From the NCBI RefSeq assembly GCF_001896205.1, contig NZ_MPNU01000001.1, positions 173,044 to 237,043 of the forward strand: 64,000 bases of DNA. The letters run 5' to 3'. Shown piece by piece: positions 20,530 to 30,740 of the stretch. The notes below the pieces were generated by a model, which did not search any database, was not told where the DNA came from, and was given only the letters and a program-made list of their open reading frames with translations. A program made the position numbers and the translations under genes. Each line of letters opens with the position of its first letter. Position 1 is the stretch's first letter. Source of the stretch: Edwardsiella piscicida (GTDB lineage: Bacteria > Pseudomonadota > Gammaproteobacteria > Enterobacterales > Enterobacteriaceae).

Positions 20530-21483
20530 TTACGCTTTCTGGCAGTAGACGGCGTCGAGGATCGTGCGCGCGCCGCGCGCCAGCAGCTCATCGGCCAGCG
20601 CGGTGCCCATCGCCTCCGCCTGCGTCAGCGGACCGCGCCGTTCGCCGCGAATGATCCGCGAACCGTCCGGCGCGCCGACCAGCGCGCGCAGCCACAGCTG
20701 GTCGCCGTCGATTTCGGCATAGCTGCCGATAGGAACCTGGCAGCCACCCTCCAGACGCGTGTTCATCGCTCGCTCGGCGCAGACGCGCAGCGCGGTATCG
20801 GCATGGTTGAGCGGAGCCAGCAGGCGGCGGGTGGCGTCGTCCGCCAACCGGCACTCGATACCGACCGCGCCCTGGCCAACGGCGGGCAGCGACTGCTCCG
20901 GCGTCAGCGGCGTACGGATGCGATCGTCCAGCTGCAGGCGCTTCAGACCGGCGGCGGCCAGAATAATGGCGTCATAGTCACCGGCATCCAGTTTAGCCAG
21001 GCGGGTACCGACGTTGCCGCGCAGATCGCGAATCTGCAAATCCGGACGCGCCGCGCGCAGCTGACACTGGCGGCGCAGGCTGGAGGTGCCGACGACGCTG
21101 CCGGGCGGCAGCTGCTCTAGCGAGGCAAAGCGCGGTGAGACAAAGGCATCGCGCGGATCTTCGCGCTGGCAGATAGTCACCAGCCCCAGGCCATCGGGGA
21201 AGGCGACCGGCACATCTTTCATGGAGTGCACGGCGATATCGGCCCGTCCCTCCAGCAGCGCCAGCTCCAGCTCTTTCACGAACAGCCCTTTGCCGCCGAC
21301 TTTGGCCAGCGGGGTATCCAGCAGAACGTCGCCCCGGGTGACCATCGGCACCAGTTCTATCGTCAGCTGCGGCCAGTGGGTCAGCAGCTGATCCCGGACA
21401 TAGTGTGCCTGCCACAGTGCCAGCGGGCTCTGGCGCGTTGCGATACGCAGCGTGGGCTGCGTTGCCGTTGTCATTGATTGCAT
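20530..21483 (-). CDS. hemC: Porphobilinogen deaminase (hydroxymethylbilane synthase)
   Basis: Polymerises four porphobilinogen molecules into hydroxymethylbilane in heme synthesis. The 317-residue product has [27 protein letters not shown], the catalytic-aspartate loop [26 protein letters not shown] and the dipyrromethane-carrying cysteine in [13 protein letters not shown] (Cys248). The ATG at 21483 has AAGGG 8-9 bp upstream; ATG at 21474 is also possible. It is first gene of hemCDXY and divergent from cyaA, the standard enteric layout. Confidence 0.96.
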   Translation of the reverse strand: MQSMTTATQPTLRIATRQSPLALWQAHYVRDQLLTHWPQLTIELVPMVTRGDVLLDTPLAKVGGKGLFVKELELALLEGRADIAVHSMKDVPVAFPDGLGLVTICQREDPRDAFVSPRFASLEQLPPGSVVGTSSLRRQCQLRAARPDLQIRDLRGNVGTRLAKLDAGDYDAIILAAAGLKRLQLDDRIRTPLTPEQSLPAVGQGAVGIECRLADDATRRLLAPLNHADTALRVCAERAMNTRLEGGCQVPIGSYAEIDGDQLWLRALVGAPDGSRIIRGERRGPLTQAEAMGTALADELLARGARTILDAVYCQKA

Positions 21484-21785
21484 GTGAATATCCCTTATTT
21501 GCCTAGGCATCATCCTACCATGTTGTCGCATAGGCATGCAGCGTGCGCGCACGGAAGGTGAGCATGGAAGGGGGCGGGAAAATGCGTTGGAAAAGCCGGA
21601 AAGATCAATGATAAGAGGAGCGCAATATTAAGTGTGTGGTTTTTGTATCTTTACGGTCAATCGGCAAGGTGTTAAATTGATCACGTTTCCAGCAATTTCC
21701 CATCTATCATTACTATTAATAAAACCATCGTTGGGGCGTGGAAACAAGTCTCCCTTCGTACACCGGAAAAATCAGGCGAAACGTC
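21484..21785. promoter_or_regulatory. hemC/cyaA divergent control region
   Basis: 302 bp without a gene. It must hold the divergent hemC and cyaA promoters. The only element I can place with support is the CRP-like site at 21670-21685. The part near hemC shows nothing clear. Confidence 0.5.
21670..21685 (+). promoter_or_regulatory. CRP site in the cyaA promoter
   Basis: TGTTA-AATTGA-TCACG matches 8 of 10 positions of TGTGA-N6-TCACA. The surrounding AAGGTGTTAAATTGATCACG is nearly the same as the E. coli cyaA P2 region, where CRP-cAMP represses transcription. The same feedback is inferred here. Confidence 0.7.
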
Positions 21786-24341
21786 TTGTACCTCTATATC
21801 GAGACACTGAAGCAACGACTGGACGCGATTAACCAACTGCGGGTTGATCGGGCGCTGTCGGCGATGGGCCCCGCGTTTCAGCAGGTATATACGCTGCTGC
21901 CTACCTTATTGCATTTTCACCATCCGCTGATGCCGGGCTACCTGGAGGGCAACGTTCCTCACGGGATCTGTTTCTTTACGCCGGATGAGCCGCAGCAGAA
22001 CTACTTGCTGCACCTGGAGCAGCGTGCGCCGGGCAGTATTCCACCGGTGACGGGGTCGGATCAGATGCCGATTACCGGACTGTACACTATGGGCAGCACC
22101 TCCTCCATCGGCCAGAGCTGTAGCTCTGACTTGGATATCTGGGTCTGTCACCACTCTTGGCTCGACGCCAGCGAGCGTAGTCAGCTGCAGCAGAAGTGCA
22201 CGCTGCTGGAGGAGTGGGCGGCGTCGCTGGGCGTGGAGGTCAGCTTTTTCCTGATCGACGAGAATCGGTTTCGTCACAACGAAAGCGGTAGCCTGGGGGG
22301 AGAGGACTGCGGCTCAACTCAGCATATTCTGCTGCTAGACGAGTTCTACCGCACCGCTGTTCGCCTGGCCGGCAAGCGCATTCTGTGGAGCATGGTGCCC
22401 GGTGAAGAAGAGGAGCACTACGATGAGTATGTGCTGTCGCTCTACGCGCAGGGGGCGCTGACGCCCAACGAGTGGCTCGATCTCGGCGGGCTGAGCTCGC
22501 TGTCGGCGGAGGAGTACTTTGGCGCCAGCCTGTGGCAGCTGTATAAAAGTATCGACTCCCCCTATAAGGCAGTGCTGAAGACCCTGCTGCTGGAGGCCTA
22601 CTCTTGGGAGTATCCCAATACCGAGCTGCTGGCGATGGACATTAAGCAGCGCCTGCATAAAGGGGAGATCGTCTCTTTCGGCCTCGATCCCTACTGTATG
22701 ATGCTGGATCGGGTGACCCATTATCTGGAGCAGATCGGCGATCACGCCCGACTCGACCTGGCGCGACGCTGTTTTTATCTCAAGGTGTGCGAAAAGATGT
22801 CGCGCGCCCGCGCCTGCGTCGGCTGGCGTCGGGAGATCCTCAGTCAGCTGGTCGCTCACTGGGGCTGGGATGAGGCGCTGATCCGTTCGCTCGACAACCG
22901 CGCCAACTGGAAGATCGGTCAGGTGCGCGAGGCGCACAATGAGCTGCTGGATGCGATGATGCAAAGCTACCGCAACCTGATCCGCTTTGCACGCCGCAAT
23001 AACCTGAGCGTCAGCGCCAGTCCGCAGGATATCGGGGTGCTGACCCGTAAGCTGTACGCCGCCTTTGAGGCGCTGCCGGGCAAGGTGACGCTGGTGAATC
23101 CGCAGATCTCGCCGGATCTGTCCGAACGCGATCTGACCTTTATCTATGTGCCGGTTGGCCGCGCCAATCGCAGCGGCTGGTACCTGTACAACCAGGCGCC
23201 GACCATCGACAGCATCGTCAGCCATCAGCCGCTGGAGTATAACCGCTACCTGAATAAGCTGGTGGCGTGGGCCTATTTTAACGGTTTGCTGACGGAAGAG
23301 ACCCGTCTGCATATCAAGGCGAACAGCAGCCAGTGCGATCTGAACAAGCTGCGCGAGCTGGTGCGCGATGTCTCTAACCATTTCCCGCTGCGCCTCTCTG
23401 CGCCGACGCCTAAGGCGCTGTATAGCCCGTGCGAGATCCGCCATTTGGCGATCATTGTTAACCTGGAGCACGACCCTACTGCCACCTTCAGCAATCAGGT
23501 GGTGCACTTTGACTTCCGTCAGCTGGATGTCTTTAGCTTTGGCGAGCAGCAGCAGTGCCTGGTCGGCAGCGTCGATCTGCTGTACCGCAACTCGTGGAAT
23601 GAGGTGCGAACCCTGCACTTTAGCGGCGAGCAGGCGGTGCTGGAGGCGCTGAAGACTATCCTGGGTAAGATGCACCAGGACGCCGCGCCGCCGGAGGCCG
23701 TCGAGGTGTTCTGCTATAGCCGCCACTTGCGCGGGCTGATCCGCACCCGGCTACAGCAGCTGGTTTCGGAATGTATCGATCTGCGCCTCTCCAGCAGCCG
23801 CCAGGAGCCGGGGCGCTTCAAGGCGGTGCGGGTGGCTGGCCAGACCTGGGGGCTGTTCTTCGAACGGCTGAGCGTGTCGGTGCAAAAGCTGGAAAATGCG
23901 GTCGAATTTTATGGCGCGATCTCCAACAACAAGCTGCACGGCCTGTCGATGCAAGTGGAGACCGATCAGGCACACCTGCCGGCGGTGGTCGATGGCTATG
24001 CCAGCGAGGGGATCATTCAGTTCTTTTTTGAAGACGGCGAGCGCGACGGCTTTAATATCTACATTCTGGATGAGTCCAACCGCGTCGAGGTGTACCACCA
24101 CTGCGAAGGCAGCAAAGAGGAGTTGGTGCGCGACGTCAGCCGCTTCTATTCGTCATCCCACGATCGCTTTACCTATGGATCCAGCTTTATCAACTTCAAC
24201 CTGCCGCAGTTTTACCAGATCGTCACGGTAGAGGGACGGGCGCAGGTGATCCCGTTCCGCAGCAAGGCGGTGACGCCGCCCGGCGCAGAGACGGAAGGCG
24301 ACGGCGACGCCGCGCCGCGCCAGCAGTTCAAGGTGTATTAA
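21786..24341 (+). CDS. cyaA: Class I adenylate cyclase
   Basis: Makes cAMP, the co-activator of CRP, and is controlled by EIIA-Glc of the glucose PTS. The 851-residue cytoplasmic protein has the nucleotidyltransferase motif [20 protein letters not shown] in the N-terminal catalytic half, [20 protein letters not shown], and a long regulatory C-terminal half ([16 protein letters not shown] near the end). The rare TTG start at 21786 (TTG TAC CTC TAT ATC) matches the TTG used by E. coli cyaA and limits expression. An in-phase upstream ATG at 21738 would add 16 unrelated residues. Confidence 0.96.
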   Translation: MYLYIETLKQRLDAINQLRVDRALSAMGPAFQQVYTLLPTLLHFHHPLMPGYLEGNVPHGICFFTPDEPQQNYLLHLEQRAPGSIPPVTGSDQMPITGLYTMGSTSSIGQSCSSDLDIWVCHHSWLDASERSQLQQKCTLLEEWAASLGVEVSFFLIDENRFRHNESGSLGGEDCGSTQHILLLDEFYRTAVRLAGKRILWSMVPGEEEEHYDEYVLSLYAQGALTPNEWLDLGGLSSLSAEEYFGASLWQLYKSIDSPYKAVLKTLLLEAYSWEYPNTELLAMDIKQRLHKGEIVSFGLDPYCMMLDRVTHYLEQIGDHARLDLARRCFYLKVCEKMSRARACVGWRREILSQLVAHWGWDEALIRSLDNRANWKIGQVREAHNELLDAMMQSYRNLIRFARRNNLSVSASPQDIGVLTRKLYAAFEALPGKVTLVNPQISPDLSERDLTFIYVPVGRANRSGWYLYNQAPTIDSIVSHQPLEYNRYLNKLVAWAYFNGLLTEETRLHIKANSSQCDLNKLRELVRDVSNHFPLRLSAPTPKALYSPCEIRHLAIIVNLEHDPTATFSNQVVHFDFRQLDVFSFGEQQQCLVGSVDLLYRNSWNEVRTLHFSGEQAVLEALKTILGKMHQDAAPPEAVEVFCYSRHLRGLIRTRLQQLVSECIDLRLSSSRQEPGRFKAVRVAGQTWGLFFERLSVSVQKLENAVEFYGAISNNKLHGLSMQVETDQAHLPAVVDGYASEGIIQFFFEDGERDGFNIYILDESNRVEVYHHCEGSKEELVRDVSRFYSSSHDRFTYGSSFINFNLPQFYQIVTVEGRAQVIPFRSKAVTPPGAETEGDGDAAPRQQFKVY

Positions 24342-24348
24342 CCCCCGT

Positions 24349-24672
24349 TTAGCGATCCAGCGTTACCGGCACACCGGCCTGTGCGCTGCATGCCTCATTC
24401 AGTACCTGATGCAGGGGCGCGCCGCTGCGCGAGCAGCGCCATTGTCCGTCTCGGTAGTCAAAGTGATAGCCACCGGCGCGCGTCGCCAGCCAGATCTGGT
24501 GCAGGGGCTCTTGGCGATTAATCACAATTTTACTGCCGTTCTCAAAGCTCAGCGTCATGACGCCGCCGTTGGTCTCACAGTCAATATCCGCGTCGCTCTG
24601 GCAGGCGTCCAGGGCTTCTTCCAGCGCCTGCATCAGCCCGTCGGCCAACAGATGAAACTCGCTGTCATTCAT
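24349..24672 (-). CDS. cyaY: Frataxin-like iron-binding protein CyaY
   Basis: Bacterial frataxin that binds iron and modulates IscS in Fe-S cluster assembly. The 107-residue protein begins [13 protein letters not shown], has an acidic first helix, the conserved [20 protein letters not shown] core strand and the [12 protein letters not shown] segment. The ATG at 24672 was chosen because AGGAA lies at the right distance and it matches E. coli MNDSEF; an ATG at 24678 would have no spacing. It is convergent with cyaA (7-bp gap) and divergent from lptM. Confidence 0.95.
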   Translation of the reverse strand: MNDSEFHLLADGLMQALEEALDACQSDADIDCETNGGVMTLSFENGSKIVINRQEPLHQIWLATRAGGYHFDYRDGQWRCSRSGAPLHQVLNEACSAQAGVPVTLDR

Positions 24673-24749
24673 AATCATTTCCTATTGCTTTTCAGTATCC
24701 AACTGCGATTATAGAAAGCTTGAACCGAGGAATCACAGGCATTAATACA

Positions 24750-24977
24750 ATGAACAGACAATTCCGTAGTGCGCTGTTGGTGCTGTGCGCCGCGACGCTG
24801 GGCGGATGCGGGCTGAAAGGGCCGCTGTACTTCCCGCCAGCGCAGCAGGCTCCGGCGGCGCAAAAGGCGCCGGACGCCTATAGCGTGCAGGCGCCGTCTC
24901 ATGAGCCGGTCGCCCAGACGCCGAATACGCAGACGCCGAACACGGCACCCGCCGCCGAGGCCGGGAAAGCCCACTGA
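24750..24977 (+). CDS. lptM: LPS-assembly lipoprotein LptM (YifL)
   Basis: Small outer-membrane lipoprotein that associates with the LptD/LptE translocon and promotes correct LptD disulfide maturation. The 75-residue precursor has a short basic N terminus, hydrophobic core and lipobox L-G-G-C with the lipidated cysteine at position 20. The signature CGLKGPLYFPP follows directly, then a low-complexity A/P/Q/T-rich tail that is longer than in E. coli. The ATG at 24750 was chosen to give a normal signal peptide. It sits immediately before dapF, as in other enterics. Confidence 0.93.
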   Translation: MNRQFRSALLVLCAATLGGCGLKGPLYFPPAQQAPAAQKAPDAYSVQAPSHEPVAQTPNTQTPNTAPAAEAGKAH

Positions 24978-25034
24978 GTTGCGCACCGTGTGCCAAGGGT
25001 AGACGTTTGCAGGTATTCATCAAGGGGTAGGGAC

Positions 25035-25859
25035 ATGCAGTTTGCCAAGATGCACGGGCTGGGTAATGATTTTATGGTGGTGGATGCCGTCACCCAGAAC
25101 GTTTACTTTTCACCGGAGTTGATCCGCCGCCTGGCCGACAGGCATACCGGCGTCGGCTTCGATCAGCTGTTGGTGGTGGAACCGCCCTACGATCCCGATC
25201 TGGACTTTCACTATCGCATCTTTAACGCCGACGGCAGCGAGGTTGCGCAGTGCGGCAATGGCGCGCGCTGCTTTGCCCGTTTTGTTCGGATCAAGGGGCT
25301 GACCAACCGGCGCGATATCCGCGTCAGCACCCAGAATGGCCGCATGACGCTGCACGTAGGCGAGGACGATCGGGTGACGGTCAATATGGGAGAGCCGCAG
25401 TTTGAGCCGGGGCGTATCCCTTTCAAAGCCGCCAAGGCGGAGAAAACCTATATTCTACGCGTGGCGCAGCAGACGGTGCTGTGCGGCGCGGTCTCGATGG
25501 GAAACCCTCACTGTGTCCTGCAGGTTGAGGACGTCAGCCGGGCTCAGGTTGAGCTGCTGGGACCGGTGCTGGAGAGCCATGAGCGCTTTCCTGAGCGGGT
25601 AAACGTTGGCTTTATGCAGGTGGTCGAGCGTGACCATATCCGGCTACGGGTATATGAGCGCGGCGCCGGCGAGACGCAGGCCTGCGGTAGCGGCGCCTGT
25701 GCGGCGGTCGCCGTGGGGATCCAGCAGGGGCTGCTGGATGAGCAGGTGCAGGTGGATCTGCCCGGCGGTACTCTGCACATCCGTTGGCCGGGGCCGGGAA
25801 CGCCGCTGTTGATGACCGGACCTGCCGCCCACGTCTATGATGGATTCATCCATTTGTAA
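25035..25859 (+). CDS. dapF: Diaminopimelate epimerase
   Basis: PLP-independent racemase converting LL- to meso-diaminopimelate for lysine and peptidoglycan synthesis. The 274-residue protein (same length as E. coli) has [12 protein letters not shown], the first catalytic cysteine Cys73 in [17 protein letters not shown], and the second catalytic cysteine in [11 protein letters not shown]. The ATG at 25035 follows AAGGGG. It heads the dapF-yigA-xerC-yigB run. Confidence 0.98.
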   Translation: MQFAKMHGLGNDFMVVDAVTQNVYFSPELIRRLADRHTGVGFDQLLVVEPPYDPDLDFHYRIFNADGSEVAQCGNGARCFARFVRIKGLTNRRDIRVSTQNGRMTLHVGEDDRVTVNMGEPQFEPGRIPFKAAKAEKTYILRVAQQTVLCGAVSMGNPHCVLQVEDVSRAQVELLGPVLESHERFPERVNVGFMQVVERDHIRLRVYERGAGETQACGSGACAAVAVGIQQGLLDEQVQVDLPGGTLHIRWPGPGTPLLMTGPAAHVYDGFIHL

Positions 25860-25872
25860 ACGGTAGGTAGCT

Positions 25873-26577
25873 ATGAGCGAGAGGGATAGCCGCGACCTCC
25901 TTCAGCCGTCGCTGGCGGATGAGCAGGTTGTGGCCTATTTGCAGCAGCATCCTGATTTTTTTATTCGTAATGCCCGCCAGGTGGAGCAGATGATGATCCC
26001 GCACCCGGTGCGGGGGGCCGTCTCTTTGCTGGAGTGGCAGCTGGGCCGCCAGCGCCGGCAGATCGCCGCGCTGGATCAGGAGATCGAACAGCTCATCACG
26101 CTGGCGCGAGATAACGAGCGGCTGTTCGGCAGCCTGCTGGCGCTGCAGAGCCATTTGGCCTCGGCGCAAGACATGGACGACTTTCTGCAGCGCCTACAGC
26201 GCTGGGCCCGTTCGCTGGGGCTGTCCGGTGCCTATATTCGGCTGTTCGCCGATCGCTGGCGCCTTGGCGCGCCGTCGCGCTTTTCCCACCTGGCGATCGC
26301 CCGGTCAGACGTAGAGCTGCTGCGCATTCAGCGCCTGGGCGATGCCAACCACTATCTGGGTAGCCTGAATGGCCAGGAGCTGCTGCTGCTGCTGCCGCAG
26401 GCGCGCCACGTGGGGTCGGTCGCCCTCTCGCTGATGGGGGATTTCGCCGATCTGGGGCTGCTGGTGTTTACCAGCGCTGATGCGCAGCACTATCAGCAGG
26501 GAATGGGAACAGCGCTGCTGGAGCAGCTGGCGCGTCTGATCCCGCCGATGCTGACCCGCTGGATCGAGCGGCAATGA
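25873..26577 (+). CDS. yigA: DUF484 family protein YigA
   Basis: Function not established. The 234-residue protein matches the DUF484 family: an N-terminal segment [15 protein letters not shown], a predicted coiled coil ([25 protein letters not shown], described by position 50-80) and a GAF-like C-terminal domain ending in [14 protein letters not shown]. Members of this family almost always lie between dapF and xerC, as here, with a 4-bp overlap into xerC. A link to chromosome segregation is only guilt by association. Confidence 0.9.
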   Translation: MSERDSRDLLQPSLADEQVVAYLQQHPDFFIRNARQVEQMMIPHPVRGAVSLLEWQLGRQRRQIAALDQEIEQLITLARDNERLFGSLLALQSHLASAQDMDDFLQRLQRWARSLGLSGAYIRLFADRWRLGAPSRFSHLAIARSDVELLRIQRLGDANHYLGSLNGQELLLLLPQARHVGSVALSLMGDFADLGLLVFTSADAQHYQQGMGTALLEQLARLIPPMLTRWIERQ

Positions 26578-27485
26578 CGTCCCTGCCCGAGGCGCTGAGT
26601 ACGCCCGTCGCCGCGTTTCTACAGATGATGCGCGTTGAGCGTCAGCTCAGCCCGCGCACGGTTGAAACCTATCGTCGCCAGTTGGCGGCGAGCGCGGCGC
26701 TGCTGCTCGAAGGCGGTCTCTGCGACTGGGCGGCGCTGGATACGACGCGGGTGCGTTCGCTGGTGGCGCGCAGCCGCCGTCAGGGACTGGAGCCGGCCAG
26801 CCTGGCGCTGCGTCTGTCGGCGCTGCGCAGCTTTCTGGACTGGCAGGTCAGCCGTGGCGCTCTGACGGCCAATCCGGCCAAAGGCGTCGCTGCGCCGCGT
26901 CAGGGGCGCCACCTGCCCAAGAACCTGGATGTGGACGATGTTAATCGGCTGCTGGATATCGATGAGGGCGATACGCTGGCCGTACGCGATCGCGCGATGC
27001 TGGAGGTGATGTACGGCGGCGGTCTGCGTCTGTCGGAGCTGGTCGGTTTGGACTGTCGCCACGTCGATCTGACGACGGGTGAGGTCTGGGTGCTGGGGAA
27101 GGGCAGCAAAGAGCGTCGGCTGCCGGTGGGGCGAGAGGCGGTGCGCTGGCTGCAGACGTGGCTGTCGCTGCGTTTGTCGCTGCAGCCGCAGGATGATGCG
27201 CTGTTTGTCTCGCGTCTCGGCGGGCGTATCTCACCGCGCAGCGTGCAGAAGCGTTTTGCGGAGTGGGGCGTGAAGCAGGGGGTGACCAGCCATATTCACC
27301 CCCATAAGCTGCGTCACTCCTTTGCCACCCATATGCTGGAGTCCAGCGGCGATCTGCGCGCGGTGCAGGAGCTGTTAGGACACGCCAACCTCTCGACGAC
27401 GCAAATCTATACCCATCTCGATTTTCAGCATTTGGCTACCGTGTATGATGCCGCGCATCCGCGCGCCAAAAGAGGGAAAACGTGA
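26574..27485 (+). CDS. xerC: Site-specific tyrosine recombinase XerC
   Basis: With XerD it resolves chromosome dimers at dif under FtsK control. The 303-residue protein has the N-terminal SAM-like DNA-binding domain ([17 protein letters not shown]) and all catalytic residues of the tyrosine recombinases: Arg152 (GGGLRLSEL), Lys176 (GKGSKERR), His244 and Arg247 ([10 protein letters not shown]), His270 ([10 protein letters not shown]) and nucleophile Tyr279 (QIYTHLD). It overlaps yigA at its start and yigB at its stop. Confidence 0.97.
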   Translation: MTSLPEALSTPVAAFLQMMRVERQLSPRTVETYRRQLAASAALLLEGGLCDWAALDTTRVRSLVARSRRQGLEPASLALRLSALRSFLDWQVSRGALTANPAKGVAAPRQGRHLPKNLDVDDVNRLLDIDEGDTLAVRDRAMLEVMYGGGLRLSELVGLDCRHVDLTTGEVWVLGKGSKERRLPVGREAVRWLQTWLSLRLSLQPQDDALFVSRLGGRISPRSVQKRFAEWGVKQGVTSHIHPHKLRHSFATHMLESSGDLRAVQELLGHANLSTTQIYTHLDFQHLATVYDAAHPRAKRGKT

Positions 27486-28201
27486 TGCACTTTTATCGCC
27501 CGTTACAGCGTCCTGCCGCGCTGACCTTTGATTTGGATGATACGCTGTACGATAACCATCCGGTGATCGTCCGCAGCGAGCAGGCCGCGCTGGATTTTTT
27601 ACGCCGCCGCTTCCCCGCCCTGCAGGATTTCCAGAGCGCTGACTGGCAGCGCCTGCGCGCTGAACTGCGTGCCAGCGATCCGGAAATCTACCATGACGTG
27701 ACTCAGTGGCGCTGGCGTACGGTGTACGAGGCGCTGTGGCGCGCCGGGCTGAGCCCGACGTACTGCCACGACGGCGCCGATGAGGCGATGGCCCACTTTG
27801 CCCAATGGCGCAGCCGTATCACGGTCTCCCCCGAAACGCACCAGATACTGGCGGCGCTGGCGGCGCGCCTGCCGCTGGCGGCGATCACTAACGGCAACGC
27901 CGATCCGGCGCGCTGCGGTCTGGGCGCGTACTTTCGCTTCGTGCTGCGCGCCGGGCCGGACGGGCGCGCCAAGCCCTACAGTGACATGTACCTGGCCGCC
28001 GCCCGGCACTTCAACCTGGCGCCCGGGCAGATCCTGCACGTGGGCGACGACCTGACGACCGACGTCGCCGGCGCCGTGCGCAGCGGTATGCAGGCCTGTT
28101 GGGTGAACGATCGCGGTCGCTCGCTGCTGTGCGCCGCCGATGGGCGTCTGCTGCCCCACGTCGAGATTTCGCGGTTGGATTCGCTGCTCGCACTGATATA
28201 A
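27485..28201 (+). CDS. yigB: HAD-family phosphatase YigB
   Basis: Haloacid-dehalogenase phosphatase; the E. coli homologue dephosphorylates 5-amino-6-(5-phosphoribitylamino)uracil and FMN in riboflavin metabolism. The 238-residue protein has motif [10 protein letters not shown], motif [10 protein letters not shown], the lysine in [15 protein letters not shown] and motif [15 protein letters not shown]. The ATG at 27485 overlaps the xerC stop (TGATG) and lies 8 bp after GAGGG. A GTG at 27482 is possible. Confidence 0.93.
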   Translation: MHFYRPLQRPAALTFDLDDTLYDNHPVIVRSEQAALDFLRRRFPALQDFQSADWQRLRAELRASDPEIYHDVTQWRWRTVYEALWRAGLSPTYCHDGADEAMAHFAQWRSRITVSPETHQILAALAARLPLAAITNGNADPARCGLGAYFRFVLRAGPDGRAKPYSDMYLAAARHFNLAPGQILHVGDDLTTDVAGAVRSGMQACWVNDRGRSLLCAADGRLLPHVEISRLDSLLALI

Positions 28202-28214
28202 TTCCCGACAGCTT

Positions 28215-28236
28215 CTGTATAAATCTCCAGTAAAAT
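28215..28236 (+). promoter_or_regulatory. LexA box and -10 of uvrD
   Basis: CTGTATAAATCTCCAG (28215-28230) matches the SOS box CTGT-N8-ACAG with one mismatch. The second half is CCAG, as also in the E. coli uvrD box. TAAAAT directly after it can serve as the -10. SOS induction of uvrD is inferred. Confidence 0.75.
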
Positions 28237-28277
28237 GGTGCCGACGGCGCCATTTTCCCAGCCAAAAGACGGTGCCT

Positions 28278-30437
28278 ATGGACGTATCTGACCTGCTTGA
28301 CAGCCTGAACGATAAACAGCGCGAGGCGGTAGCCGCGCCGCGCAGCAACCTGCTGGTGCTGGCCGGCGCAGGCAGCGGTAAGACCCGCGTTCTGGTGCAC
28401 CGTATCGCCTGGCTATTGGCGGTAGAAAACTGTTCGCCGTTCTCCATCATGGCGGTCACCTTTACCAATAAGGCGGCGGCGGAAATGCGGCACCGTATTG
28501 AGGCGCTGATCGGCACCAGCCAGGGGGGGATGTGGATCGGCACCTTCCACGGCCTGGCGCACCGCCTGCTGCGCGCCCACCATTTGGACGCCGGTCTGCC
28601 GCAGGACTTTCAAATCCTCGATAGCGAAGATCAGCTGCGTTTGCTGAAGCGCCTGATCAAGGCCATGAATCTGGATGAGAAACAGTGGCCCGCGCGTCAG
28701 GGCATGTGGTACATCAACGGCAAGAAAGATGATGGGCTGCGTCCGCAGCACATTGAAAGCTATGGTAACCCGGTGGAGCAAACCTGGCTGCGTATCTATC
28801 AGGCCTATCAGGAAGCCTGCGATCGCGCGGGGCTGGTAGACTTTGCCGAGCTGCTGCTGCGCGCGCACGAGCTGTGGCTGCACAAGCCCCAGATCCTGGA
28901 GCACTACCGCGCCCGCTTTAACAATATCCTGGTGGATGAGTTCCAGGATACCAACCGTATTCAGTATGCCTGGATCCGTATGCTGGCCGGTGACAGCGGC
29001 AGGGTAATGATCGTCGGCGATGACGATCAGTCGATCTATGGCTGGCGCGGTGCCCAGGTAGAGAACATTCAGAAATTCCTCGATGATTTCCCCGGCGCGC
29101 AGACGATCCGCCTGGAGCAGAACTATCGCTCCAGCGGCAATATCCTGCGCGCGGCCAACGCGCTGATCGAAAACAACGATGGTCGTCTGGGTAAAAAGCT
29201 GTGGACGGAGGACGGTGAAGGGGAGCCGATCTCCCTGTATTGCGCGTTCAACGAGCTGGATGAGGCGCGCTTCGTGGTTAACCGAATCAAGGCCTGGCAG
29301 GATAACGGCGGAGCCTTGAAAGAGTGTGCCATCCTGTACCGCAGTAACGCCCAGTCCCGCGTGCTGGAGGAGGCGCTGCTGCAGGCGGCGACGCCCTATC
29401 GGATTTACGGGGGAATGCGTTTCTTCGAGCGCCAGGAGATCAAGGATGCGCTGGCCTATCTGCGCCTGCTGTCCAACCGTAACGATGACGCCGCCTTTGA
29501 GCGGGTGGTGAATACGCCGGTGCGCGGTATCGGCGATCGGACGCTGGACGTGGTGCGTCAGACGGCCCGCGATCGCCAGCTTACCCTGTGGCAGGCGACC
29601 CGCGCACTGCTGCAGGAGCAGGTGTTTCCGGGGCGCGCCGCCAACGCGCTGCGCCGCTTTCTGGAGCTGATTGAGGCGCTGGCGCAAGACAGCGACGATC
29701 TCCCGCTGCACGTGCAGACCGATCGGGTGATCCGTGACTCCGGGCTGCGTCAGATGTATGAGCAGGAGAAAGGCGAGAAAGGGCAGACGCGCATCGAAAA
29801 CCTGGAGGAGCTGGTGACGGCGACGCGCCAGTTCAGCTATGAGGACGACGATGATCTGTCGCCGCTGCAGGCGTTTCTGTCTCATGCCGCCCTGGAGTCC
29901 GGCGAGGGGCAGGCCGACGCCTATCAGGATGCGGTACAGCTGATGACCCTGCACTCTGCCAAGGGACTGGAGTTTCCCCAAGTTTTCATCGTTGGGATGG
30001 AGGAGGGGATGTTCCCCAGCCAGATGTCGCTGGATGAAGGCGGGCGACTGGAAGAGGAGCGGCGTCTGGCCTACGTCGGCGTGACCCGGGCGATGCGTAA
30101 GCTGACCCTGACCTATGCGGAAAGCCGGCGCCTGTACGGCAAAGAGGTGTATCACCGTCCGTCGCGCTTTGTCGGCGAACTGCCGGAGACGTGCGTAGAA
30201 GAGGTGCGCCTGCGCGCCAGCGTGACGCGCCCCGTCAGCCATGCGCGTATGGGGACGCCGTTAAGCCAGAGTGACAGCGGCTATCGCCTGGGGCAGCGCG
30301 TCGCCCATGCCAAATTCGGCGAGGGGACGATTATCAACCTGGAGGGCAGCGGGGAGCATACCCGCTTACAGATCGCCTTTAAGGGCGAGGGGATTAAGTG
30401 GCTGGTCGCCGCATATGCCCGCCTTGAGGTGCTGTAG
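28278..30437 (+). CDS. uvrD: DNA helicase II UvrD
   Basis: SF1A 3'-5' helicase for nucleotide excision repair, mismatch repair and clearing RecA filaments. The 719-residue protein has motif I AGAGSGKTRVLVHR, motif Ia VTFTNKAAAEMRHR, motif II VDEFQDTN, motif III GDDDQSIYGWRGA, motif IV LEQNYRSSGNIL, motif V TLHSAKGLEF and motif VI AYVGVTRA. It has a C-terminal Tudor-like segment (HAKFGEGTIINLEG). The ATG at 28278 gives MDVSDLLDSLNDKQRE, as in E. coli; a GTG six bases earlier is less likely. It is preceded by an SOS box and followed by an intrinsic terminator. Confidence 0.98.
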   Translation: MDVSDLLDSLNDKQREAVAAPRSNLLVLAGAGSGKTRVLVHRIAWLLAVENCSPFSIMAVTFTNKAAAEMRHRIEALIGTSQGGMWIGTFHGLAHRLLRAHHLDAGLPQDFQILDSEDQLRLLKRLIKAMNLDEKQWPARQGMWYINGKKDDGLRPQHIESYGNPVEQTWLRIYQAYQEACDRAGLVDFAELLLRAHELWLHKPQILEHYRARFNNILVDEFQDTNRIQYAWIRMLAGDSGRVMIVGDDDQSIYGWRGAQVENIQKFLDDFPGAQTIRLEQNYRSSGNILRAANALIENNDGRLGKKLWTEDGEGEPISLYCAFNELDEARFVVNRIKAWQDNGGALKECAILYRSNAQSRVLEEALLQAATPYRIYGGMRFFERQEIKDALAYLRLLSNRNDDAAFERVVNTPVRGIGDRTLDVVRQTARDRQLTLWQATRALLQEQVFPGRAANALRRFLELIEALAQDSDDLPLHVQTDRVIRDSGLRQMYEQEKGEKGQTRIENLEELVTATRQFSYEDDDDLSPLQAFLSHAALESGEGQADAYQDAVQLMTLHSAKGLEFPQVFIVGMEEGMFPSQMSLDEGGRLEEERRLAYVGVTRAMRKLTLTYAESRRLYGKEVYHRPSRFVGELPETCVEEVRLRASVTRPVSHARMGTPLSQSDSGYRLGQRVAHAKFGEGTIINLEGSGEHTRLQIAFKGEGIKWLVAAYARLEVL

Positions 30438-30456
30438 GGACGGCGCCGAGTTGTGC

Positions 30457-30478
30457 AAGCCTGTTGACAGGCTTTTTC
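30457..30478 (+). terminator. Terminator after uvrD
   Basis: AGCCTG/CAGGCT 6-bp stem (30458-30463 and 30468-30473) with TTGA loop, followed by a T run (30473-30477). The loop and right arm also contain TTGACA, the presumed -35 of corA. Confidence 0.75.
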
Positions 30479-30493
30479 CTGTCGGCGTAACAT
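30464..30493 (+). promoter_or_regulatory. Putative corA promoter overlapping the uvrD terminator
   Basis: Consensus TTGACA (30464-30469) and TAACAT (30488-30493), separated by 18 bp. It predicts a leader of about 240 nt before corA. Confidence 0.55.
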
Positions 30494-30525
30494 GCGCGCA
30501 CGATTAATCTGTGAGGACATACGCC

Positions 30526-30582
30526 TTGGACACACCCAGTAGATGCTGGCTCATTGGACCCGTACGCGGGTACAACTTCTAA
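30526..30582 (+). CDS. corL: Putative corL-type leader peptide (18 aa)
   Basis: A TTG-initiated frame of 18 codons ending TAA, preceded by GTGAGG at good spacing, encoding MDTPSRCWLIGPVRGYNF. It lies about 26 nt from the predicted transcript start in the corA leader, where Salmonella has the short corL frame that couples Mg2+-responsive leader structure to Rho-dependent termination. Two hairpins support a regulatory role: ACCCG/CGGGT inside the frame (30558-30571), and TAAGGCTA/TGGCCTTA (30580-30587 with 30602-30609), whose left arm begins with the stop codon. Identity with corL rests on position and design. Confidence 0.5.
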   Translation: MDTPSRCWLIGPVRGYNF

Positions 30583-30740
30583 GGCTATCCACCGATGCTG
30601 ATGGCCTTAGTGGTTGTCAGCGACCTTTAATGCGTCGCAGAGTCAGATCTTATATGGTCTGAAACAGGCAGGTGACGTATCCCCGGTTTGTTTCCCGTGC
30701 TCCATGCGTGATCCTGAAGTCACCGCAACGGAGTTAAAGC

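Noticed and set aside
28413-30242. 609-codon open frame antisense to uvrD
   Set aside because: Length is explained by GC-rich third positions of uvrD; the translation is low in complexity for a real protein and shows no motif.
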